Assembly (NCBI GenBank): GCA_963853835.1
Contig: OY970820.1
Location: 14,683,373-14,747,372 of the forward strand
Source: Calendula officinalis
Lineage: Eukaryota; Streptophyta; Magnoliopsida; Asterales; Asteraceae
DNA length: 64,000 nucleotides
Direction: 5' to 3'
A program made the translations under genes and the position numbers. Below are positions 12,794-23,695 of the stretch, piece after piece (positions within the stretch are counted from its first letter, which is position 1; each line of letters begins with the position of its first letter). The notes beneath the pieces are model-generated. The model searched no databases. It saw nothing but the letters and a program-made list of their open reading frames with translations, and was not told the origin of the DNA.

Positions 12794-14409
12794 ACAAACA
12801 GTAAGTAATTTATTTTTAATCTTTATTAATTTGTCTGTAAAGAAACGGGTGCGAAACAGGTCAAGTCGGGATGGGTTGACTCACTAAACAATATTTTCTC
12901 CACATTTTCTATTTTTTATAAATAAATAATGTGGTAGCAAAAAGTTAGCACACAAATAATATTAGTACATTAAAACTACACTTGGGTGACTTTTGACCCG
13001 TTTCTATTTGAGCTAAAAAGTTACGTAAACCATAAGCTATATAACCCATTTGACTCGTTAAGAGATAAAATATAACCCAGATTGCCAAATTTAAATAATA
13101 ATAGTAATAAAGAAATACCTAAGTTTTTATGACTATGCAAATCTTGTGCAGATTGAAAGAGTAAATACTTGTGTGTTCTCTAACCTCCAAAAAGAAGCTA
13201 CAAAGTTTTGTAGACAAATGAAATGATCCTTCAAATTCCAAACTAGACATCTGTGATGAAATTGAAATACTGCAGCCCATTGATATTCGCAGAAAAATAA
13301 ATCATCATTAATTAATATAGGCTTAAAAGATAGAGGTTTTACATTTTAATACTCAGGGTGTGATGTGGCTTATCATATTTAACTGTCACAAAAGCCCTAT
13401 TGTAGATATATGTAAGAAAGGTGCATGGTTTGACCATGGTCAATTTTCTATGTTTGGGTTGTTGTAATGTATCTCAGTGTAAAACTCTTAACAATATGTT
13501 TCGTATGTCAATAAATATATTTAATGAATTCTTTCCATTGAAATTCAAAACATATTATAGAGTTAAATAATTGGCAATAACGTATTCTAAGTGATTTAGT
13601 ACCGCCTGATCAAAATTATTGGAACACATATGTGGACTTCTTAGAGGTACTTGGAGCCTATCTAATTAATAATGATTAACATCATTTTCACAGTAGCTTT
13701 ACGTTTGTGCTTTTTTATTCTAAATAAAATTACCCACATGTGTTGGTTGATTTGCTAATTTGTACACCATTAAAATGATCAAAACACTACTAATTCATAC
13801 TTTATGCTGGTGTAAAATATATAGATAAATATAGCAGTGTACAAATCATCTCCTTAGAGGCCTATTACCCTGTGGGGCCATGAAAGGACTTTGGAGATTA
13901 CATTTCTTATGCAATTGTTGCAACTAAATTATATTCACTATTTCATATGATCGTAGTTTTGGCAGAAAAGAAAAAGATTTTTCTAGATTGAGATTACTAC
14001 ACTACACTCTTGTTTACATTTAAAGTTTCGTATAAAATGTTTAATGAATTAACAATGACATCCATTGATTATCGTATTGTGGAGGAAATTGAATATAAAG
14101 ACTTAGATGAGGAATTTGAATCACATAATGCTACAAAGTAACAAATATAAGACTGTTGATGTTAGTACATTTATACATATGTTTGTACAACTAGTAGGGT
14201 ATCCGTGTGATTGCGGGCACCCGCTTAGCTATATTTCGTGACAATTTAAATTTTATTCTATTATATTTTTTTTCTAACGATTACTATACAAATGAATGAT
14301 AATTTAAATTTTGATAAACGTAAATATGTTTATAATTAACAAATGTGTTGTATGGATTTTTAAGACATTTTGTTTGAGAAATTCTCAAATCCATTATAAT
14401 GTAGTATGA
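12794..14409. other. 3' UTR and intergenic region
   Basis: The first few hundred bases are likely the ABC1K8 3' UTR. A CGGGTCAAA/GGGTGACTTTTGACCC repeat segment lies at about 12840-13075. The rest is AT-rich with no recognised gene, RNA or element. Confidence 0.5.
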
Positions 14410-14703
14410 TAATGTAGTATAATCCATTATATTTTTACGACACTTTTGTGTATTTGGAAGAGGAGAAACGGGGTTATTTTTAAAAATGAATCGGTGGCTT
14501 CAAATTCTATAATTGCGGAGGCCCAAGCGCAATCTTTCTTTTGGATTAGACATAAATCTAAGTCTAGGTTGTTAAATTATAATTGGGGCTCTAGGTGTTG
14601 TGATCGAATGTTACTTTCATTTCAGTTTTTTTTTTTTGTATTTGTATTTGTTTTGTGCTAACTCCTTGTTAGTTTTTATATAAATTTGACCGTTCAAAAA
14701 AAA
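14410..14703 (+). pseudogene. 5'-truncated LINE 3' end
   Basis: An open frame (about 14446-14661) reads IWKRRNGVIFKN ... QSFFWIRHKSKSR, the same C-terminal tail seen in the longer LINE copies at 22248 and 45362 (IWKYRNEKVF and IWRYRNGKVF, then FWIKNRA). It is followed by CTCCTTGTTAG and then GACCGTTCAAAAAAAA, the 3' end shared by all three copies. Only the region after the RT zinc-binding domain is left. No target duplication was recognised. Confidence 0.65.
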
Positions 14704-15896
14704 TTTCTATCCCTTGGCACATTTATTTCCTGAATTTTTTAACAGCAAAACATATACATTTTTTAAACTAATTCTAAATCTATACCATATTGTCCATAAT
14801 AAGAATTGAACTCTATGACCATAAGCGATAAACAATTGAAGAATGCCTTTCAACATGAGATATTCATCATAATCAATCAGCATCATACATCTAACGTCAA
14901 TCATTAATTTCAACTTATTCTTCCTTTACTATGATTTCCAGAATCCTTTTGTCTAACGAGTTTTAGAACTTTGACACACGATTATTAAAGTTTTTATGTT
15001 TATGGATCCTTTTGAATAACAATGTCAATTATTCGTTTTCATAACACAACTTTTTATAACAATAAACGGGTTTTCATCATAAATTAGAGAAAGCAATAAT
15101 CAAATCTTGAAAATAAATGCTACTTAATTTGGTGGTAGTCGAATTAATAGCTATCAACCATTGTACCATCATCGAAGTCTTGAAAGCTACCAATCACACG
15201 TGTTCTATTTAAAATCATAACAGATTTATTTTTATAAAAAATATACATTATGCAAAATTTAAAATTCTGTCCTAACATAATGTCCTAACCACATGTCCTA
15301 ACTAATTTGTCTATTGAACCATATGCTCATAACTATATGTGATAATCATTTTTTCAGAAGAAATTATGAAATTATTATCACCACCTACCATCTGCGACCT
15401 CCACCACTACCAGCTATCATCACTACCGGTACCATCACCTACCAACTGGTCTCCACCAAATATAATCGCAAGGTATCCGGTGCTGCATTGCGCGAGTAGC
15501 TGCTAGTAATTGTATAAATAACCCAAAATCATGATAGTCGAGTTGAAACAAAACTGAAATTGGAACTTAAAAATTAGGGTATTACAAATAGACATGTGCA
15601 AGGTGCAAGCCCAAACCACTCGGAACTAAACCGAAAACCGCAAAGATAATTTCGTCCGGACCAATGACGCTCGGACCAAACTGAACCGGATTGAGAACCG
15701 ATGGGAACCGAACCGAGGCGAGATAGTTTCTTCGACTTTTTTGATTTTTTTCTCGGTTTTGGACCGAACCAAACCGAACGGAACTGATGATAGTTTTGCA
15801 CTAAAATTAGAACAGAGAACCGTACCAATATAGCTCGGTTCGGTCCTATCGATTAAGTCTAATTCGATTCTCAGTCGAGTTTGCATATACCTATAA
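14704..15896. other. intergenic region
   Basis: No gene was recognised. At about 15590-15880 there is a stretch of CGGTTCGGT/ACCGAACCGA phrases, which makes long antisense open frames with RS/PS-rich, low-complexity translations. These look like repeat-derived sequence rather than protein. Confidence 0.4.
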
Positions 15897-16258
15897 GGCT
15901 GAGAGGTACGGGCCAACGCCCGGTGTGGCGTGGGGATGAGGTGGCTTAGCCACGGCGTGGCAAAAAAAGCAAACACCATCCCCCCCAACGGCGTGGGAGG
16001 GTGGCGTGGTGGAGATGGGGTCTGGCCAACGGCTGGAAACGGGCGTGGGGGTGAGATGGGGTGAGGTGGATGCTTGTGATTGATTGGTGAGTATTTTCTT
16101 TTCATTCTTATTTAAAATTAAATAGAATAAAATGGTGTGGTGTGGTGTGGTGGGTATTTCCTAGAGATGATGTGGTGTGGGTGTGGTGTGGTTGCTGAGG
16201 TGGCAGATGATGTGGCGGGTAAAGGCACCACCACATGTGGTGCCCATACCTGATAGCC
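15897..16258. mobile_element. PIF/Harbinger (Tourist-type) MITE with internal GTGGT minisatellite
   Basis: The ends GGCTGAGAGGTACGGGC and, on the other strand, GGCTATCAGGTATGGGC form imperfect terminal inverted repeats. They are flanked by TAA on both sides (15894-15896 and 16259-16261). The 362-base body is unusually GC-rich for this window and carries runs of GTGGTGTGGT near 16130-16200 plus GGCGTGG repeats near 15940-16050. It ends 263 bases before the start codon of the SIRK1-like gene. Confidence 0.7.
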
Positions 16259-16521
16259 TAAACAATAGAAGAAAAAAAAACAAAAAAGAGGGAATGATTT
16301 GTTTCCATTGTCGAATTATGTTCATTTTGGGGTTAGAATATTACATCTGGTGTCATAATTCCGAAAAAGCCAGCTTTTGAATCCCTAAATAGCTTAAAAA
16401 AGCTTCGACAAGATGTTGAATATTGATGGCTGATTTCGAGTTCTTTTCATAAAATTTCTCTACTCAATTGACGATTAACTTCATTTCTGACTTCAATTCA
16501 TGCGTCTTTACAAACAGAAGT

Positions 16522-19500
16522 ATGCAATCCCAACTGTTTCTTCTGTTCTTATGGGTCGTATTCGCCGCCGGAGCATCATCCCCGGACGAACTCCGAGCAT
16601 TACTCGAGTTCAAAAAAGGAATCAGTGAAGATCCCCTAAGAAAAGTCTTCGATTCATGGAACATTTCCAGCTCGGATCCAGCTTCAGTTTGCCCCCAATT
16701 TCACGGCATTTCATGCGATGAAAACGGGTTAGTTTCCGCCATTGCTCTTGACCACCTTGACTTAGCCGGAGAACTGAAGTTTTTCACTCTTTATTCGTTG
16801 AAAAACCTCCGGAATTTGAGTCTCTCCGGCAACAGATTCACCGGCCGGATTGTCCCAGCGCTTGGATCAATGTACTCTCTTCAGTATCTAGATCTATCTG
16901 GAAATCAATTTTACGGTCCAATTCCTGCTAGAATTCACGATCTGTATGGATTAAATTACCTCAATTTGTCTAACAACAATTTCACCGGAGGGTTTCCTGC
17001 TGGGATTCAGAATCTACAGCAATTAGCAATTCTCGATTTGCATTCCAATTCGTTGTGGGGAGATTTAGGGGTTTTGTTCTCTGAGCTTAGAAATGTGCAA
17101 TACCTTGACTTGAGTGATAATGCTTTTTATGGGTCATTATCTATGGAAGATGGAAATATTCCTAGTGTAGTTAATACTGTGCAGCATGTGAATTTGAGTC
17201 GAAATCGATTGGGTGGCACTTTTTTTAGCAGTGAATTGCTTCAGTTATTTAGGAATTTGCATGTTTTGGATTTAGGGGATAATGAGTTTAATGGAAAGCT
17301 GCCTTCTTTTGGGTCATTACCAAATCTTGAGGTTTTGAGGTTAAGTAATACTCAATTGTTTGGACCGATACCCGAAGAGCTTTTGCAGAGTTCGATTCCG
17401 TTAAAAGAGTTGGATCTCAGTCGAAACGGGTTTTCAGGTAAAGATTTTGTAATTTGATTACTGTTTTAATTATGTGAATTTGTGATTAAATGCTAATGAT
17501 TGTTCATATGATTGCTGTACTAATTGTCAGATTCCCGTTTGTTGCATATTAAACGTGATTAAGAAGTTATGATTTGTTTTGTTTTTTATCAACCTTTTGT
17601 TGATGTTTTTATATGTTCAATTTCAGGTTCGATTCCCAAAATCAACTCTACCAGTTTGAACAGTTTAAATCTGTCATCAAATGAGCTATCAGGTTCATTA
17701 CCAACTTCTTTAGGAAATTGTCAGACGGTTGATTTGAGCAACAATTTACTCTCAGATGATATTTCAGTTATTCGACAATGGGAATCATCGATACAAGTTC
17801 TAGATTTGAGCTCAAATAAGTTAGTTGGAAATTTACCTAACTTAACTTCAAATTTCAAGGGATTGACTGTGTTTAATGTAGGAAATAACTCACTAAAAGG
17901 CTCAGTTTCTTCTGTTACAGATTCATCACCAAACATGGTTTTTCTTGACCTAAGCATGAATGAATTTGATGGGTCAATTCCCACCGGGTTATTCACTTCA
18001 ACGGTTTTGACCCATTTGGATCTTTCAAATAACCGTTTCACGGGCCCAATTCCTCTTTATGCTCCACGAGAAAAATCATTAATTGCATTATCTACATACC
18101 CACCAATGGAATTTCTTGATCTTTCATATAATTCTTTAACGGGTATGTTATCGTCAGACATAGGCAACTTCAGAAGGCTTAAATTATTAAATCTTGCGAA
18201 TGACGGTTTATCGGGTGAAATACCGCGTGAGGTGACCAAACTTAGTCAACTCGAAGTTCTTGATTTATCTAATAATCACTTCAAGGGTAGAATCCCTGAA
18301 AATCTTTCTTTAAACATGAAGTTTCTTAACGTTTCGGGAAACAATTTATCCGGAAAAATCCCTGAAATTTTGAAAAATTTCTCGGATGCTTCATTTTACC
18401 CGGGAAACCCATCGCTCCGGTCACCTAGCGACGGCCGACCATCGCCAGGTGGCAGTTTGCCATCAGACTCATTAAATGGTGGAAAAAGTCATAAATCGAG
18501 ATCCAGCATTAAAATAGCTATAATTGTTGCTTCTGTTGTAGCTGCATTAATGATAGCTTTTGTATTATTAGCATATTACCGAGCACAAAATGGAAATTTT
18601 CGTGTTAAAACGGGATTCGGTGGTCAAACGAGTTTGACCAGTAGAGATATAAAACCTGGAATATCGAACCGACGCACAACTTCATTAAGTTTTTCAGACA
18701 CTCACTTATTAACTACAAATTCAAGATCACTTTCCGGCCAGTCAGAAACCGGCGAACCGGTTGAGCCGCCACTTATGCCGCCAGCTTACGCCGCCAGTTC
18801 AGTATTATCAATACCAAACTTAATCGACACCGATCCCGAACCTTCCAGAAGGAAATCATCTCCAGATTCTCCAGTCACTTCTTCACCCCGTTTTGTTGAA
18901 ACAATCGAACAAGTGGTTCCATTAGACGTGTATTCACCGGATCGGTTTGCGGGTCAACTTTTCTTCTTTAACCCGAGACCTCAATTATCTTTCACTGCTG
19001 AAGATTTGTCACGGGCCCCAGCTGAGATTCTTGGCAGAAGTAGTCATGGAACATTGTACAAAGCAACCCTAAATGGTGGACAAATGTTGACCGTGAAATG
19101 GTTACGGGTCGGGTTGACCAAAGATAAAAAAGAATTTGCAAAAGAGATTAAGAAAATTGGAACAATGATTCATCCTAATGTTGTAAGATTACTCGCTTAT
19201 TATTGGGGCCCACGAGAACAAGAACGACTTACTTTGGCTAATTATATTGAGGGCGATAGCTTGGCTTTACATCTTTATGGTGAGTACTCAAAACGGGTCA
19301 TTTACATATGGGTCGGGCTAGATTGGCAATTTCGACCCATTAACTTATGAATGGGTCGATTCGGGTTATGTTTTATCTCTAACTGGTCAAACCAGTAAAG
19401 TCACCCAAAGTGTATTTTGACCACCTTCTAAAATCACTTTATTTGAAAATTAGGTTATTATTGAAATATATAGATATTAACTTATTTTTTTAAATATTGA

Positions 19501-20116
19501 GTATATATATTTAACCCTTTTTTACATTTTCCTTACAGAAACAACCCCACGAAGGTACTCCTTACTATCCTTTAACCAACGGTTAAAAGTTGCAATTGAT
19601 GTAGCCCGTGGTCTCTCCTACCTTCATGGAAAAGGAACACCACACGGAAACCTTAAACCAACAAACATAATCTTAGAAGGCCCGCAATACGAGGCTCGTT
19701 TAACCGATTTCGGGCTCCACCATCTCATGACACCCGCAGGCATCGCCGAACAAATTCTGAACCTCGGTGCGCTCGGTTACCGGGCCCCTGAACTTGCATC
19801 CGGGCCCAAACCCGTCCCGTCGTTCAAAGCTGACGTGTACGCATTTGGAGTCATCTTGATGGAGCTATTGACCCGAAGAAGTGCGGGTGACATCATCTCG
19901 GGTCAATCGGGCGCGGTTGACCTGACCGATTGGGTCCGGTTATGTGACCAAGAAGGTCGGGGGATGGATTGTATTGACCGGGATATTGCGGGCGGTGAAC
20001 AGCACTCGAAAGCTATGGATGATTTGCTTGAAGTCTCACTTAGGTGTATACTTCCGTTGACTGAAAGACCAACAATGAGACAGGTTTTGGAATATTTAAG
20101 TGGGATTTCTGTTTGA
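16522..20116 (+). CDS. SIRK1: LRR receptor-like kinase, SIRK1 (At5g10020)-like
   Basis: Three exons, 16522-17437, 17627-19279 and 19539-20116, phase 1 at both junctions, give 1048 residues, the same length I recall for Arabidopsis At5g10020. I chose the ATG at 16522 over an in-frame ATG at 16468 because a clean signal peptide follows (QLFLLFLWVVFAAG). After it come an LRR N-terminal cap (LLEFKKGI, then WNISS), about 20 leucine-rich repeats, a membrane helix near residues 600-625, a Ser/Pro-rich juxtamembrane segment (CYSPDR-like VYSPDRFAGQLFF) and a kinase domain. Gly loop GRSSHGTLYKA is at 775 and VKW Lys at about 796. The catalytic loop is HGNLKPTN (892-899), lacking the usual Asp, while DFG at 913 is kept. 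Arabidopsis SIRK1 is a sucrose-induced plasma-membrane receptor that acts with QSK1 on aquaporins; whether that role holds here is inference. Confidence 0.9.
19291..19437. repeat. dispersed CGGGTCAAA-type repeat in SIRK1-like intron 2
   Basis: Contains AAAACGGGTCATT, a CGACCCATTAAC/ATGGGTCG dyad, GGGTTATGTTTTATCTCTAA and AGTCACCCAAAGTGTATT. These phrases are shared with intronic segments of ABC1K8 and CPR5. It runs from just after the splice donor and creates read-through coding of about 24 residues that is not part of the protein. Confidence 0.5.
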
Positions 20117-22149
20117 AAAAGTTTTTGTTTGTTTATTTATTATTTTTTCAGTTAAATTGGTTTCGAGCCGAATTTAGGGCTAAAAACGAAGTCGAAATTC
20201 ATTGTTTTCTCCCTCCCTCCCTACCCTTGATTTTTTGCTGTGTAAAGTCGATTGATTGTTTCTGATTTACTAATTGCAGGAAAGAACAGATTGTTTGCTA
20301 AGTAGTTTTTTAATATATTTTTAATTTTTTAATTATTTGCATTTCCGATTCCTGATTGGGATTAAACCAAATTTTGTTGGTTATATGTATATCAGCATCT
20401 TTTTTGTTATCCGGCATTTATGTATCAGTTAGTTTCTGTAAAATATATTCCAGCAAAATTCTTAAATTTGACACCTTTTAACAGTATCGTTCTTATTTGC
20501 TTTTTCTACATATATTTACAAATTAAAGTAAAATTCAACTATTAGAATTTTGTCATTCTAGATAATTTGAGGGTTGAAAGGGAAATTTTAGGCAAAAGAA
20601 GGAAGCAAAAGTGACGTCAACTTATAGTTGAGTGAGCAATGTAAGTTTGGTATGACCTGGCTGCAGGATTGTGTCATTGTGTGTTTCTTTGAAAGCACAT
20701 GAACGCTTTTTCACATTATCAATTCATTTATCAAAGATACTTTTGTGAGAAATTAAATAGAATACAATTACTTTACAGTTGTAATTGTAATATTGTATGT
20801 ATTTATTAGTAAATAACTATAATAAACAGATTGATAAGAAGATATAGGGTAGGGAATTGATTTGTTAAAGACAAGTTTTAATTTATCTAAAGTAAATTAA
20901 AATGTTTGACAATTATACCCTTTTTAATTTTTTTCACCCTTCCTCTAACTAATTAACTTATACCCTGCAATTAGTTGACTCAGTCTAATCACAATTCATA
21001 CATAACATCCACACGTTCTTAATTTTCTTTTCTTTTTACGTAATTTGGTTGGAGTTGTTTTTCTTCTTCGTGTGGATTTAAATGTACGGATATGAAGTAT
21101 ATATCTATAAAGAACATAAGCTTTCCGATCGTTAGTCGATGACAGATCTAAGAATGTAACTGCCAATGGTTGCCGTTGGAGAAATTTACCATCGAAATCT
21201 CGTCCGCCATGGAAGCATGGTGGTGTCGGAGTTTTTATGAACACCAAAATTGTAATTGACACTTAAATGATAATATTAATCGAAGAAGTTGTTCTAACGA
21301 AACAGTGAGTGAGTGAGCAAAAGTGCAAAACTGTAATTGCTAGAAAGAAAAATTACACCAACAACAATATAATTATATCGTAAATATCAATTTCTAATAT
21401 CAAATATTTAGAGCTAAATAAGTGCTTCATAAATGAGATACCTGTTAATTCAAGTCCAAAGGCAGAAAGTGGGGAATGAAGCGGTGACGGTGCAAGTAAG
21501 TGGTATTATGATACTAACGGTGATAAGTGGTAAATGTTAAATTACATAAAAGGATAAACAATACGAGTAACTATTAACTTTACATTTTAAAAGCTCTAAC
21601 TCCTTTTAAAAAGCTACTTCAATCATATTCTTATTTTGGAGTTTTTTTGTATAAATAAAAGCTAAAAGCTACTAGATCCAAACAAAGTTTTTAATTTGAC
21701 AAGAGTTTTTTTTCTAAAACAAAAGGTAAAAGCTTCAAAAAGTTCCACCGATATCATTATTTTGTCAAATTTCAGTGTATGAAAACGTTACTCGAGCGTG
21801 TACTTTTTTTTAAAACGACTTTTAAATTAAACTTAAAAAACTATCAAAATGCTAGAGGAAAAAAAAAAACAATTCAGTTCATTCATTACATGGTAAGATA
21901 AGTCATTCAACCCAACTAACTTTATGCTTAGCTTTACAATTACAGATCTAAAGATAAGCGACCTCCTTAATAGCATCGGTAATCAAATTTCTCCAGGCTT
22001 CTCGATCATTAAAAGAAGATAGCGTGTACTAATGTGCGGGTATCACGAGTTTTATGATGTGGCCTACATTAACGATTATTGTTCAAATTTACATGTTTTA
22101 GAAATCCTTGAATTACTTTTAGATGTTCCATAGCCATTTGTTGTCGTCC
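20117..22149. other. 3' UTR and intergenic region
   Basis: No gene was recognised downstream of the SIRK1-like stop. The sequence is AT-rich. An open frame on the minus strand at 20996-21262 has no recognisable domain and is probably chance. Confidence 0.45.
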
Positions 22150-22164
22150 AACAAGGTTTAAGAA

Positions 22165-22814
22165 TTTTTTTTTTTTTTTGAACGGCTTCATTAAAACTAA
22201 ACAACTAGCAAGGAGCTAGAAATTACAGGTACAAATAAGAAAGAAATTTAAAAACAAGACATGAGACTATTACACCATTCCAACCATCTATTATTAAGAT
22301 TAGTTGATTTTGCCCTATTTTTAATCCAAAAGTAGGAATTACTTTGGATTTCGCTAAATATTAATGCTTCTCTCCCTTTGTTTGTTGACCTAAACACCTT
22401 CTCGTTACGATATTTCCAAATGCTCCACATGAGAATTTGAATTGTTGCGTTGATCGCTTTCAAGTTCTCTCCCTTTAAACCAATTATGTGCCCCCATTTA
22501 ATCAGTTGTTCGATGCTTTGTATACCTCTACCGTCTAAGCCCCACCAACGCCCAAACTCAGCTATTAGTTGTGCTGAGAATGAGCAGTTAACAAATAGGT
22601 GGGTTTCCGATTCATTTTCCAACCCGCATAATACACAATCTGGTGAAATAATCGGAATGTTACGATTTACTAAATTTGTTTTTGTCGGTAGTCTACCTTT
22701 GTAAGCTTGCCACGCCAATATACCTATCTTTGTCGGGACCCAAGAGACCCATGGAAAATCTCTTTTGTCAGATCTTTTTAGTAGGAATTCATCTATCACC
22801 TTTCTCATCGAGCT
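22165..22814 (-). mobile_element. 5'-truncated LINE insertion with 15-base target duplication
   Basis: Identical 15-base sequences AACAAGGTTTAAGAA flank the element at 22150-22164 and 22815-22829. On the minus strand the insert ends in poly-A (poly-T at 22165-22179) after CCGTTC. An intact open frame, 22808 down to 22248, gives 186 residues with the reverse-transcriptase zinc-binding (zf-RVT) domain: WVPTKIGILAW, RLPTK, CVLCG and HLFVNC. The RT and endonuclease parts are missing, as is usual for target-primed insertions that stop early. The clean frame and exact duplication indicate a fairly recent event. Confidence 0.85.
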
Positions 22815-22829
22815 AACAAGGTTTAAGAA

Positions 22830-23370
22830 GCTAAATATAGAAAAATAGTTTGACCAAACTCATGGGTATTTGTTGCTAACAAATATTGCAAGACATCAAA
22901 TTAGTTAATTGCATCGATAATCAGCACCAAATCCAGATATAGCTTTAGCATTATAATCAATTTTCGAATTACGAGTAACATATTTTAAAACTTATGAGTA
23001 ACTTCTATTTTCCATTTTGATTTTTACCGTTAACTTCAATACTGACCACCAAAAACTTCTAAAACAATTTTTGAACATTACCTAAAAAATACTAACCTTA
23101 TGGAAACAGCAAATGATACAACAGAATCATACTCGAAATATTCCAGCGAGCACCCTAGTTCGAGCTTATTTACAAGGTAAACTTAACCCTTATAGGGATC
23201 TTCAAGGAAAAATCCCCAATATTTAGCACCATAAGGAGGTGTTTACATGATTTGAACTCAAGATCTCGTGTCTCATATGAGAGTAAAACTTAAGCATCAA
23301 TCCAACTCAACTAGACATCGTTTGCTCAAAAATACTAACTGCAACCATTTATTTAATAGTAAAGACATAC
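22830..23370. other. intergenic region
   Basis: No gene or element recognised. The stretch at about 23150-23330 (GATTTGAACTCAAGATCTCGTGTCTC) resembles text common in degraded plant repeats, but no family could be assigned. Confidence 0.3.
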
Positions 23371-23695
23371 TGACCGTTGGCTATTAACAAACTGATACGA
23401 ATCGGATCAACAAAGAATATATCTAACGACAATGTGTCGTTAGTCGAATGCTTAATAGATAATCCTGGAATTGGAGAACCAGGTTTCTCCCTAAAACAAT
23501 GAAGAATAACTAGCACAATAATTTCGATACCCTAGAAGGGTTTGGCCGACTCCTTTTTATAAAGTCGGGCCCTAATACGTATCGACTAAGGAAACAAATA
23601 AAACTAACAATATTTCCTATTAGATAATTAAGCATTCGAATTTTTGTATCAAGATAGACTTCAACTAGGATCTTTTGGTTTACGTCTCTGATACA
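23371..23695 (-). mobile_element. probable short 3' LTR of the minus-strand chromovirus
   Basis: On the minus strand the polyprotein's last codons contain AAGTGGGGGCAAG, a good polypurine tract, followed by TGTATCAGAG as a likely LTR start. A TATA-box-like TTTATAAAAAGG (23551-23563) lies inside. The left end, CCAACGGTCA read on the minus strand, is a guess because the partner LTR is missing and no target duplication can be checked. About 325 bases would fit the short LTRs of Reina-like chromoviruses. The annotated polyprotein tail overlaps it by about 35 bases. Confidence 0.45.

Noticed and set aside
15626..16105. 159-codon antisense open frame near the SIRK1-like promoter
   Set aside because: Its translation is low-complexity and Pro/Arg-rich, and it runs across repeat text and into a MITE; no domain or conservation is visible.
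16468..16521. Upstream in-frame ATG of the SIRK1-like gene
   Set aside because: Starting at 16468 would put 18 polar residues before a clear signal peptide; the ATG at 16522 gives the family's length and N-terminus.
20996..21262. 88-codon minus-strand frame
   Set aside because: Basic, low-complexity C-terminus and no recognisable domain or neighbouring exon structure.
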